From Clostridiales bacterium (GTDB lineage Bacteria > Bacillota > Clostridia > Christensenellales > Aristaeellaceae), in the NCBI GenBank assembly GCA_004556985.1, contig SFFC01000022.1, forward strand, positions 1 to 21,733: a stretch of DNA of 21,733 bases, written 5' to 3'. Shown piece after piece: positions 11,395-17,887 of this stretch. A program made the translations under genes and the position numbers. Under the pieces are notes generated by a model. That model was given only the letters and a program-made list of their open reading frames with translations, ran no database searches and was not told the origin of the DNA. How positions within the stretch are numbered: the first letter of the stretch is position 1; each line of letters opens with the position of its first letter.

Positions 11395-12357
11395 TTACTT
11401 CTTTTTCTCGAAGCTGTCATTGCGGATATGGTAGTTGTACGGCCAGCGGTATCGCAGAGCGGCCGGATCCGGAACGTAGTGCTTCTCCCAATCGTACCAG
11501 CCATCCAGCTGCTCTCTGGAGCCGATGGCGCTCTCCGTATACGTCATGGTCGCGTATACGTTGTTGTTGTTGTTGCGCTTGTTTTGCGTCCCGGCGTCCA
11601 TCATGGCGGTCAGCGCTGCGGCCAGGCAGTAATGGATGCCGACAAAGTTGTAGCCGTAGGGCGCGATCTCCTCCAGCGTCACGTCGCTCTTGCCGTCGTG
11701 CGCGCCCAGATCCGGGTACCACTTCCAGCCCTTGTCCTTCTCGGCAATCTTCTTCGCCGCCTCAAAGCGATCCTCCGGGGGAATGTCGTTGATCATGAAC
11801 ACGAGCGTCATGTCCGCGCCGGCCTCGCGGTACGCCACGCAGCGCTCAATGGCCTCATCCAGCGTCTTGACGTCCGTGCGCGCAACCAGGATGCAGTCCG
11901 TGCCCTTGAGCGCCTCGGCGCAGGCGCGGTATTTGCCGACCGCCTCGTCAAGCGGCAGGGAGTCTCCCCCGATGCGGACCTCCGGCGAATCCACGATGAT
12001 GACGCCGGCAGCGCCCGCCTTGGCCAGGCGGCGGCAGTTGTAGGCCGCCGTCAGCGCCGGCCCATAGCCGTTCTCCGCGTCGATCACAATCGGCAGGCTC
12101 GAAAACTCGCAGATACCACGGAACAGTCCCTGCCCGATCATTTGCTGAGAATTGAACATCCCGTTGATCATGCCCACGCCATTTTGAATGCTGGTCAGAT
12201 CCATCACGGGCCGGATCGTCGGATTCGGATCGATGTTGTCAAAGATGCTCGAATCGAGACCGTTCAGCATGGTTTTCGCGGAATCAACCGTTCGCTCGCC
12301 AACCTTTTGTGTGCTCTGCTCGATCTGGCCGCTGCTAAAAATGAAAGAGGGCTGCAA
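11395..12357 (-). CDS. Chimeric reading frame: phage tape-measure C-terminus fused to a truncated isocitrate lyase/PEP mutase barrel
   Basis: Two unrelated pieces share this 320-residue frame. Residues about 10-70, centred on PNPTIRPVMDL and NGVGMINGMF, look like the C-terminal part of phage tail tape-measure proteins. From about residue 81 the frame matches the isocitrate lyase/PEP mutase superfamily: LPIVIDAENGYG (88-99, metal-site D93 with E95), a strand ending IIVDS (120-124) and ILVARTD (156-162, R160). The barrel lacks its first strand and the usual N-terminal substrate region. PEVRIGGD replaces the usual lysine/cysteine catalytic loop. A run of five Asn (262-266) is encoded by an AAC repeat. 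The nominal start is TTG at 12357, inside a terminator hairpin, so expression is doubtful. Most likely a scar from prophage deletion; a working fusion cannot be excluded. Confidence 0.6.
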   Translation of the reverse strand: MQPSFIFSSGQIEQSTQKVGERTVDSAKTMLNGLDSSIFDNIDPNPTIRPVMDLTSIQNGVGMINGMFNSQQMIGQGLFRGICEFSSLPIVIDAENGYGPALTAAYNCRRLAKAGAAGVIIVDSPEVRIGGDSLPLDEAVGKYRACAEALKGTDCILVARTDVKTLDEAIERCVAYREAGADMTLVFMINDIPPEDRFEAAKKIAEKDKGWKWYPDLGAHDGKSDVTLEEIAPYGYNFVGIHYCLAAALTAMMDAGTQNKRNNNNNVYATMTYTESAIGSREQLDGWYDWEKHYVPDPAALRYRWPYNYHIRNDSFEKKK

Positions 12358-12367
12358 ATTGCCCTCT
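12337..12367 (-). terminator. Rho-independent terminator overlapping the chimera's start
   Basis: The stem AGAGGGC/GCCCTCT (12346-12352 and 12361-12367) has an 8-base loop and is followed on the minus strand by TTCATTTTTA. It begins 5 bases after the stop of the 24-residue peptide. The only start codon available to the downstream chimeric frame (TTG at 12357) lies in its loop, and the purine-rich GAGAGGG before that TTG is buried in the stem. Confidence 0.72.
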
Positions 12368-12372
12368 CATAT

Positions 12373-12447
12373 TCAGTTTTCCTTGGTCCACTTCGCAAGC
12401 ATCAAGCTTCCGACGCCAATCATCACAGCTCCGATAATTGCAATCAT
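12373..12447 (-). CDS. 24-residue hydrophobic membrane peptide, probably phage-derived
   Basis: The peptide begins MIAIIGAVMIGVGSLMLA and ends KWTKEN: one membrane helix with a short charged tail. ATG at 12447 has AGAGGAG about 9 bases upstream, and a terminator follows the stop at once, so the unit looks like a real small gene. The frame upstream of the ATG (SREEIEK) is open but has no start codon before a TAG. Position in the phage remnant suggests a small phage membrane protein, such as a holin accessory or tail-region peptide, but no family is recognised. Confidence 0.45.
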   Translation of the reverse strand: MIAIIGAVMIGVGSLMLAKWTKEN

Positions 12448-12575
12448 CTTCTCGATCTCCTCTCGTGATAATCCGGGTTTCCATAAAAGAAACTGATTAT
12501 TTCGCGGAAATACCTACGTCATACGCTGAAGAAAACATCGATTCATCCGAAGCTTTCTTCAATTCATGGCGTAAG

Positions 12576-12603
12576 AAAAAACACCGTCGCTTTCGCAACA
12601 GTG
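12576..12603 (-). terminator. Rho-independent terminator after lysS
   Basis: On the minus strand a 9-bp stem, CACTGTTGC/GCGACGGTG with two G-U pairs (12595-12603 and 12582-12590), closes a GAAA tetraloop and is followed by TTTTTT. It lies about 90 bases past the lysS stop. The paired CTGTGGTAC repeats sit between the stop and the hairpin. Confidence 0.82.
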
Positions 12604-12631
12604 CTTTCTTGTCTGAGATTTCTTGGACCGT

Positions 12632-12651
12632 CTGTGGTACAACTGTGGTAC
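12632..12651. repeat. Paired direct repeat CTGTGGTAC, 11-bp period
   Basis: Two perfect copies of CTGTGGTAC lie at 12632-12640 and 12643-12651, separated by AA, so they repeat once per helical turn. Short tandem repeats of this type next to Gram-positive phage integrase genes act as arm-type binding sites. Here they mark the lysS-proximal end of the prophage remnant. That function is inferred, since no integrase gene remains. Confidence 0.5.
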
Positions 12652-12694
12652 GTTGGGTTTTCCATCGTCATTTTCCCATATATTATTAGGATAA

Positions 12695-14179
12695 TTAGCC
12701 TAAGGGTTTCATCGTCGGGAAGAGCAGCACGTCGCGGATGCTCGCGCTGTCGGTCAGCAGCATCACGAGGCGATCCACGCCGAAGCCGAGGCCGCCCGTC
12801 GGAGGCATGCCGTATTCGAGCGCGGCGACGAAATCCTCGTCGATATCCGCATGCTCGCCCTTGGCGCGCTTGGCCAGCGCCTGGCGCTCAAAGCGGCCGC
12901 GCTGATCGATTGGATCGTTGAGCTCGGAGAACGCGTTGCACAGCTCAAAGCCGTTGGCGAAGAGTTCAAAGCGCTCGGTGATCTCCGGATCGTCCTTACG
13001 GCGCTTGGCCAGCGGAGAGATCGAAACCGGATAATCGGTGATGAACGTCGGCTGAATGAGGTTCGCCTCGACGAACTCGTCAAAGCAGGCCTCCAGGCAC
13101 TCGCCCTTGACCGCGTTCTTCTCGACATGCACGCCGCGCGCCTCGCACTCTGTGCGCGCCTGCTCGTCGCTCTCCCAGGCATAATAATCGATGCCGGAAT
13201 ACTTCTTGACCGCCTCGGCCATCGTCATGCGCGTCCACGGCGCAGTCATGTCGATCTCATTGCCCTGATACTGAATCTTGAGCGTGCCGCAGACCTTCTG
13301 CGTCACATAGACATAGAGCTCCTCGACCAGGTTCATGATGTCGTTGTAATCGGCATAGGCCTGATAGAGCTCGATGGTCGTGAATTCCGGGTTGTGCCGG
13401 GTGTCCATGCCCTCGTTGCGGAAGATACGGCCCACCTCGTAGACCTTCTCAAAGCCGCCGACGATCAGGCGCTTGAGATAGAGCTCCGTCTCGATGCGCA
13501 GATACATCGGGATGTCCAGCGCGTTGTGGTGCGTGACAAACGAACGGGAATTCGCGCCGATCTCGATCGTCTGCAGCACGGGCGTGTCGACCTCCAGGAA
13601 GCCCTTGCTGTCCAGGAACTCGCGCAGCGCCTTGAGAATCTGGCTGCGCTTGATGAAGGTCTCCTTGACCTCCGGGTTGACGATGGTGTCGACGTAGCGC
13701 TGGCGGTAGCGGATATCCTGATCCCTGAGGCCGTTCCACTTCTCCGGCAGCACGCGCAGCGACTTGGTCAGCAGCGTCAGCGACGTCGCATGCACGGAGA
13801 TCTCGCCGGTCTTCGTGCGGAAGACGGTGCCCCGGATGCCGAGGATGTCGCCGATGTCCATCGTCTTGAAATCGGCATAGACGTCCTCGCCGACATCCTC
13901 GCGGCGGACATAGGCCTGAATCTGGCCCTCGCCGTCGAGCAAATGCACGAAGGAGGCCTTGCCCATGATTCTGCGGCTCATCATGCGGCCCGCGATGGAA
14001 ACCTCCTGGCCCTCCAGCGCGTCAAAGCCCCCGAGAATCTGTGCGGAGGTATGCGTGCGGTCATAGCGGGTGATGGTATAAGGATCGCGCCCTTCCTGCT
14101 GGTAGCGCTCCAGCTTGGCGCGGCGGATCTGCTCCTGCTCGCTGAGCTCCGGCGCGGTGATGGTCAACTCTTCTGCCAC
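12695..14179 (-). CDS. lysS: Lysyl-tRNA synthetase, class II
   Basis: This 494-residue cytoplasmic enzyme charges tRNA-Lys. An N-terminal OB-fold anticodon-binding domain (about 58-138) precedes the class II catalytic core. Motif 2 is FRNEGMDTRHNPEFT (253-267) and motif 3 is GLGFGVDRLVM (463-473). FSELNDPIDQ (417-426) is a LysRS signature. The start is GTG at 14179, with AGAGG 8 bases upstream, following greA by 63 bases in the common greA-lysS arrangement. Oddity: the conserved stretch before HHNALD reads TIEIGANSRSF (204-214) and the lysine-site helix begins RIETELYLKR (228-237), where bacterial LysRS usually has PGGAxARPF and RIAPELYLKR or RIATELYLKR. E232, the substrate-binding Glu, is retained. 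Identity is certain. Confidence 0.97.
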   Translation of the reverse strand: MAEELTITAPELSEQEQIRRAKLERYQQEGRDPYTITRYDRTHTSAQILGGFDALEGQEVSIAGRMMSRRIMGKASFVHLLDGEGQIQAYVRREDVGEDVYADFKTMDIGDILGIRGTVFRTKTGEISVHATSLTLLTKSLRVLPEKWNGLRDQDIRYRQRYVDTIVNPEVKETFIKRSQILKALREFLDSKGFLEVDTPVLQTIEIGANSRSFVTHHNALDIPMYLRIETELYLKRLIVGGFEKVYEVGRIFRNEGMDTRHNPEFTTIELYQAYADYNDIMNLVEELYVYVTQKVCGTLKIQYQGNEIDMTAPWTRMTMAEAVKKYSGIDYYAWESDEQARTECEARGVHVEKNAVKGECLEACFDEFVEANLIQPTFITDYPVSISPLAKRRKDDPEITERFELFANGFELCNAFSELNDPIDQRGRFERQALAKRAKGEHADIDEDFVAALEYGMPPTGGLGFGVDRLVMLLTDSASIRDVLLFPTMKPLG

Positions 14180-14224
14180 GGTGGTTTCCTCTTTCTCTCT
14201 TTACTCTTCTTGAATGCTCTTCCT

Positions 14225-14237
14225 GCCCCGAAGGGGC
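14225..14237 (-). other. Small intergenic hairpin between greA and lysS
   Basis: GCCCC/GGGGC with a 3-base loop (14225-14229 and 14233-14237) begins 5 bases after the greA stop. No U-run follows, so it is more likely a transcript-stabilising or processing element than a terminator. It should not separate lysS from the greA promoter. Confidence 0.4.
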
Positions 14238-14242
14238 CCGGC

Positions 14243-14728
14243 TCACAGCGCGATATTCACGATGCGCAGGCGGCGGTTTCCGCCCGGCGTCTGGGCCACG
14301 ACGGTGTCGCCGACGTGCGCGCCGATGAGCGCGGCGCCGACCGGCGATTCGTTCGAGAGGCGGCCGTTGACCGGGTCGGACTCGGAGGTGCCGACGATCG
14401 TGTAGACCTCCTCTTCCTCATCCTCATCGTCCACATCGATGATGGTGACGCGGGTGCCGAAGCCGACGGTATCGGTGTCGATCTTGCTCTCGTCGACGAC
14501 GACCGCATTCTCGATCATCTGCTTGAGCTCGGTGATGCGCTGCTCGAGCGTCGCCTGATCGTTCTTCGCCGCGTCGTATTCCGCGTTCTCGCTCAGATCG
14601 CCATAGGAAATCGCGACCTTGAGCTGCTCCGCGATGCGCATTTTTTCTGTTGTCTCTTTGTATTCCAGCTCTTCCTTCATCTTCTGAAGGCCTTCGCGTG
14701 TCACAACCAGATGCTTGCCGTCTGCCAT
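14243..14728 (-). CDS. greA: Transcription elongation factor GreA
   Basis: This 161-residue factor rescues backtracked RNA polymerase by stimulating transcript cleavage through the secondary channel. The N-terminal coiled coil (about 8-78) carries the acidic tip SYGDLSENAEYDAAKNDQ (41-58); D44 and E47 match the catalytic acidic residues. The FKBP-like C-terminal domain (about 85-158) includes GRLSNESPVGAALIG. An acidic run between its strands (DVDDEDEEEEV, about 99-109) is longer than usual. ATG at 14728 has AAAGGAGAG upstream; the open frame extends further but runs through the leader and promoter, so a longer start is excluded. Transcription starts from the consensus promoter at 14829-14857 through a structured leader. 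Confidence 0.97.
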   Translation of the reverse strand: MADGKHLVVTREGLQKMKEELEYKETTEKMRIAEQLKVAISYGDLSENAEYDAAKNDQATLEQRITELKQMIENAVVVDESKIDTDTVGFGTRVTIIDVDDEDEEEEVYTIVGTSESDPVNGRLSNESPVGAALIGAHVGDTVVAQTPGGNRRLRIVNIAL

Positions 14729-14750
14729 AAGCGTCTCTCCTTTTTTGTCA

Positions 14751-14815
14751 TACGCCTTCGCCTCCCGGCGAAGGGCGAAACAGGGATTGCCCCAAGCGCG
14801 CGCTTCGGGCAATCC
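14751..14815 (-). promoter_or_regulatory. Structured greA 5' leader with two tandem hairpins
   Basis: Between the promoter and the greA start the leader folds into two strong hairpins. The first pairs GGATTGCCC with GGGCAATCC (14807-14815 and 14784-14792) around an inner AAGCGCGCGCTT self-complementary core. The second pairs CGCCCTTCGCC with GGCGAAGGCG (about 14751-14777, one bulge) with a GGGA loop, and ends about 10 bases before the ribosome binding site. Neither is followed by a U-run. They could modulate translation, stability or pausing; E. coli greA has a regulatory leader, but no sequence relation is claimed. Confidence 0.6.
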
Positions 14816-14828
14816 ACCATATTGCTCA

Positions 14829-14857
14829 ATTATACTCCGCGAGGCGTTTTTTGTCAA
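14829..14857 (-). promoter_or_regulatory. Perfect consensus sigma-A promoter of greA-lysS
   Basis: On the minus strand TTGACA (14852-14857) and TATAAT (14829-14834) are exactly 17 bases apart, matching the full sigma-A consensus. Transcription should begin near 14822, giving a leader of about 94 bases. It starts 33 bases after the tetR stop, where I see no terminator. Confidence 0.93.
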
Positions 14858-14890
14858 TTGGTACAGGGTTTTTGCCGCCCCACAGGGTCC

Positions 14891-15622
14891 TTAGGCCCCG
14901 GCGTTCTCCCTGCCGGAGAGCATGGCATCCGCCCGCTCGCGGATGCGCCCGCGCAGGATATCCCTCGCCAGCAGCTGAAGCTCCTTGCCCTCAAAGAGGA
15001 CGATGGAACCAAACGGTGCGAGCAAAAACCGCTCGATGGCCGCGCGATAGGCGCTCAGCCTGCGCAGAAGGCTGTCCGTCAGCTTTTCCTCGTTCTCCTC
15101 CTGCGCGAGCAGAAGGGCGATCTCGTCGGTAAACTGGGCGTAGAGCCTAAGCAGCAGCGCCGCAGAGGTGGGCACATCCGTCACGAAGAACGCCTTCGTG
15201 CGCACGCCCTCCTGCAGAATCTCCTCGAGCACGCCCTGCAGCCCCTCAAACTGGCTCTGCTTCATCTTTTCGCGCATCAGTGCGCCGTCCTCGCGATAGG
15301 CCACGCGGATGAGCAGCGAGACAAAACCCGGCTGCCCGCCGCTCCACAGCGGCGCGCTGTGGAACAGCGCGTTGAGCCGGTCGACGGCCGAGGTCAGGCC
15401 GGCCACAGCCGCCTTCGCCTGTGCGCAGCTCTCCTGCGCACGCTTTTGGCAGATGGCCTCCAGCACGGCGAGCTTGCTGTCGAAGTGATGATAGAAGCCG
15501 CCCTTGGAAAAGCCCATCTCATCGAGAATGTCCTGAACGGAGGTCTTCTCGTATCCCTTTGTGCAGAACAGCCGCTCCGCCGTGGCGAGCAGCTCCTCCC
15601 TTCTCGCGTCGCCTTTCTTCAT
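14891..15622 (-). CDS. TetR/AcrR family transcriptional regulator
   Basis: This is a 243-residue one-component regulator. The N-terminal helix-turn-helix (about 8-52) shows the TetR pattern TSVQDILDEMGFSKGGFYHHF, cut by one residue here as SVQDILDEMGFSKGGFYHHF. The C-terminal ligand-binding and dimerisation domain is mostly alpha-helical with no recognisable specificity, and the protein is longer than the usual 190-220 residues. ATG at 15622 has GAGG 8 bases upstream. It is the last gene of the rex-vanW-tetR operon, 18 bases after vanW. No transporter is divergently adjacent, so its target is unknown. Confidence 0.9.
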   Translation of the reverse strand: MKKGDARREELLATAERLFCTKGYEKTSVQDILDEMGFSKGGFYHHFDSKLAVLEAICQKRAQESCAQAKAAVAGLTSAVDRLNALFHSAPLWSGGQPGFVSLLIRVAYREDGALMREKMKQSQFEGLQGVLEEILQEGVRTKAFFVTDVPTSAALLLRLYAQFTDEIALLLAQEENEEKLTDSLLRRLSAYRAAIERFLLAPFGSIVLFEGKELQLLARDILRGRIRERADAMLSGRENAGA

Positions 15623-15640
15623 CGTCTCTTCCTCACCCCG

Positions 15641-17071
15641 TCAATGGTACAGGATCTCGTCCTGCTGCGCGCGGTAGGTCGTCGTCCAGAGCTTCTCCCG
15701 GCGGATCTCGTTGCCCTCGCTGTCCTTGTAGACCTTGTAGGTGTCCACGACGTAGCCCGTCCGCTTGGAGCGGCCCGCCTTGCGCGTACCCGCCGGCAGT
15801 GATTCGTCGAGCGTGTAGAGCACCTCGTCGGAGGGCTTGATCGTCTGTGTGACCGTCGATTCGAGGTCGATGGTCATACCATTTTCGAGCATGTGGCCGT
15901 AGATCTCGACCGTCACCTGCTGGGCCTCATACCATGCGACGACGAACACCGGGAAGTCGCCGTTGTTCCTGAAGACAAAGTCGAGCGACGGCCAGTTGAC
16001 AGTCGCGTCCTCGCCCTTGTTGACATAGGAGGAGGGCCAGCTGTGCGCATAGCGCTCCACGATTTGAAGGTTCGCGCGCACGACGGCGTTAAAGAGCGTG
16101 GAGCTCGTCTGACAGACGCCGCCGCCCGTATCGTCCACGAGCACGCCGCCTGCGATCGCGCCCGCCTCGCGGTAGCCCTTTTCGCCCGTGCGCTGGCCCG
16201 TGCAGGCGTTGAAGGAGAGCGTCTCTCCCGGCTGCACGACGCGGCCGTTGAGCGCGCTGGCCGAAAGCGCGATGTTCGTGTTTCTGTCGTTGTCCCGGGT
16301 CGTCGTCGTCGTGAAGGACGAAATCCGGCCGAAGAGGCCCTGCAGCTGCGAAAGCGTCACCTGCGGCTCGACGCGCTCGCCCTGCGGCACGATGACGCTG
16401 TCATACGCGTGCGCGTCCAGCGCAGCGAGGATGTCCGTCTCGAGTTTGTCCCGGTCGATCCGGTAGCCGGCCGACTCCGCTTCAAAGGTAAACGTCCGGT
16501 TGCTCACGTCAAACGCGCTCAGCCTCGCGTCCGTCGCCGCTACATCGAGACTGTCGCCGATGATCTCGACGAGATTCCGAACAGCCGAGCGGTCGTAGGC
16601 GTAGCCCGTGGTCAGCGACACGCCCTGCGTGCGCGCCTGCTCGATCTCCCGGTAGCGCTCAAACAGCGTGCCGCTGCGGCCGATGGCATAGGCCCTCTCC
16701 AGCACGGCATCCGCGTTGAAGGTCATCGGCACCTCCTGCGAGGTGATGCGCCAGCGGCGCTCGCCCGAGGCGACGATCAGGGAAAACGCCTCCGAGGCCT
16801 GCGCCTGCCTGTCCTTGAAGAGCGCATGCGCCTCCTCGCGGGTCATGCCGCCCAGGTCGATGCCGTCCACCGAGATGCCGGGAAAGAATGTCGTCTGCGC
16901 CGCGGCTTGACTGATGGCGGCATACGCCCGATATGCCGCCATCTGATCCTGATACAGTTTTGCGCCGTATGCCCAAAGCCCGACGCACAACGCGATGACG
17001 ATCAGCGTCCAGACCGGGAACAGGCTCCTTTCCTCTTTTGCGCGCCTGCCGTTGCGGCGATCAAAAGCCAT
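15641..17071 (-). CDS. VanW family membrane-anchored cell-wall protein
   Basis: This 476-residue protein has a basic cytoplasmic start, one membrane helix (about 18-36) and a long extracytoplasmic region. A region at about 60-240 resembles the YkuD-associated peptidoglycan-binding modules usual in this family. The VanW domain follows (about 252-385), with NGRVVQPGETLSFN and the hallmark GGGVCQTSSTLFNA (317-330). A G5-like C-terminal segment (about 405-475) ends in LPAGTRKAGRSKRTGY and a beta-rich tail. VanW proteins occur beside some vancomycin-resistance genes but are widespread in Clostridia without resistance; no van ligase or dehydrogenase is here. ATG at 17071 has AAGGAGA upstream. It sits 12 bases after rex. 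Confidence 0.9.
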   Translation of the reverse strand: MAFDRRNGRRAKEERSLFPVWTLIVIALCVGLWAYGAKLYQDQMAAYRAYAAISQAAAQTTFFPGISVDGIDLGGMTREEAHALFKDRQAQASEAFSLIVASGERRWRITSQEVPMTFNADAVLERAYAIGRSGTLFERYREIEQARTQGVSLTTGYAYDRSAVRNLVEIIGDSLDVAATDARLSAFDVSNRTFTFEAESAGYRIDRDKLETDILAALDAHAYDSVIVPQGERVEPQVTLSQLQGLFGRISSFTTTTTRDNDRNTNIALSASALNGRVVQPGETLSFNACTGQRTGEKGYREAGAIAGGVLVDDTGGGVCQTSSTLFNAVVRANLQIVERYAHSWPSSYVNKGEDATVNWPSLDFVFRNNGDFPVFVVAWYEAQQVTVEIYGHMLENGMTIDLESTVTQTIKPSDEVLYTLDESLPAGTRKAGRSKRTGYVVDTYKVYKDSEGNEIRREKLWTTTYRAQQDEILYH

Positions 17072-17083
17072 AGCGATCTCCTT

Positions 17084-17749
17084 TTATGGGTTGCGGTTCG
17101 CGTCCAGCGTCTCAAAGAGCTCCTTCTCGTTCATGCGGTAGGAGAGGATGTGCAGGCTGTCGGAGAGATGGACGTTGTTGACCGCGACGCCCTCCGGCAG
17201 GTTGAGGTCGACCGGCGCGAAATTCCAGATTGCGCGCACGCCGCCCTCCACAAGCAGATTCGCCGTCTCCTGCGCAAAGGCGGAGGGCACGGCCAGCACC
17301 GCGATATCGACCTGATGTGCGTTCATCCAGTTGCCCAGCTTCTCCATCGGCTGCACGAGAATGCCGTGCACGTCGATGCCCACAAGCGCCGGAGAGACGT
17401 CGAACATCGCCTGGATGTGGAAGCCCTCCTTGGCAAAGCCCGGATAGTTGGCCACGGCCCGGCCGATGTTGCCCGCGCCGACGATGATGACGTGGTAATC
17501 GTGGTTCAGGCCCAGAATAGCGCCGATACGTTCCTTGAGGTTGGAAACATGATATCCGTAGCCCTGCTGACCAAAGCCGCCAAAGCAGTTGATATCCTGC
17601 CGGATCTGCGAGGCGGTCAGGTTCATCCGCTCGCCCAGCTCCTGGGAGGAAATGCGGACGATCCCCGCCTTTTCCAGCTCTCTGAGATGCCGATAATACA
17701 TCGGGAGCCGACGCACCACGGCGTCGGATACCCTGGATTTATAAGCCAT
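17084..17749 (-). CDS. rex: Redox-sensing transcriptional repressor Rex
   Basis: This 221-residue repressor senses the NADH/NAD+ ratio and controls fermentative and anaerobic metabolism genes. An N-terminal winged helix (about 5-62) carries SSQELGERMNLTASQIRQDI and the glycine-rich wing FGGFGQQGYGY. The Rossmann NAD(H)-binding domain has VIIVGAGNIGRAV (G91, G93, G96). A C-terminal domain-swap helix ends the protein. ATG at 17749 has AGGAG 8 bases upstream. A sigma-A promoter lies at 17798-17826. I found no good match to the Rex operator (TTGTTAA-N4-TTAACAA type) in the 138-base upstream gap, so autoregulation is not supported here. Confidence 0.96.
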   Translation of the reverse strand: MAYKSRVSDAVVRRLPMYYRHLRELEKAGIVRISSQELGERMNLTASQIRQDINCFGGFGQQGYGYHVSNLKERIGAILGLNHDYHVIIVGAGNIGRAVANYPGFAKEGFHIQAMFDVSPALVGIDVHGILVQPMEKLGNWMNAHQVDIAVLAVPSAFAQETANLLVEGGVRAIWNFAPVDLNLPEGVAVNNVHLSDSLHILSYRMNEKELFETLDANRNP

Positions 17750-17797
17750 ACGTACCGCTCCTATTCATGGGTTGTCAAAAAAAATCGGTTAGACATT

Positions 17798-17826
17798 AGT
17801 ATATCAGTTTGCAGACCGGGACGCAA
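17798..17826 (-). promoter_or_regulatory. Sigma-A promoter of the rex-vanW-tetR operon
   Basis: On the minus strand TTGCGT (17821-17826) and TATACT (17798-17803) are 17 bases apart. The leader would be about 40 bases. The three genes that follow are spaced by 12 and 18 bases with no intervening promoter or terminator that I can see. Confidence 0.78.
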
Positions 17827-17887
17827 GCCAAAATTGTGTCTCCGCCTGAGTTTTTCGCATTTTAAACGCATTCCTGTACATCTGTGT

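Larger units (their letters stand above)
12130..12660. mobile_element. Prophage remnant between lysS and the PEP-mutase-like sequence
   Basis: This stretch is visibly more AT-rich than its neighbours. It contains a tape-measure-like coding fragment, a 24-residue hydrophobic peptide gene, a terminator, and paired 9-bp direct repeats of the kind often found as integrase arm sites. No integrase, repressor, capsid or lysis gene is present, so the element is a deletion remnant. The outer limits are estimates from composition and protein similarity, not from identified attachment sites. Confidence 0.5.

Noticed and set aside
12570..12675. Residual integrase coding on the minus strand next to the CTGTGGTAC repeats
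   Set aside because: The minus-strand frames are short, lack tyrosine-recombinase motifs and ribosome binding sites, and cross a terminator.
12438..12689. 83-codon plus-strand frame in the lysS-chimera gap
   Set aside because: It has no ribosome binding site or family, runs through the lysS terminator and the direct repeats, and opposes the local transcription direction.
14858..14890. Terminator between tetR and the greA promoter
   Set aside because: Only two ACCCTGT repeats and GC-rich text are visible; there is no stem with a U-run.
15641..17071. Vancomycin resistance locus, suggested by the VanW protein
   Set aside because: No D-Ala-D-Lac or D-Ala-D-Ser ligase, VanX/Y peptidase or VanRS pair is present; VanW-domain proteins are common in susceptible Clostridia.
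17750..17797. Rex operator upstream of rex
   Set aside because: TTGTC and GACA elements are present but not in the symmetric TTGTTAA-N4-TTAACAA arrangement.
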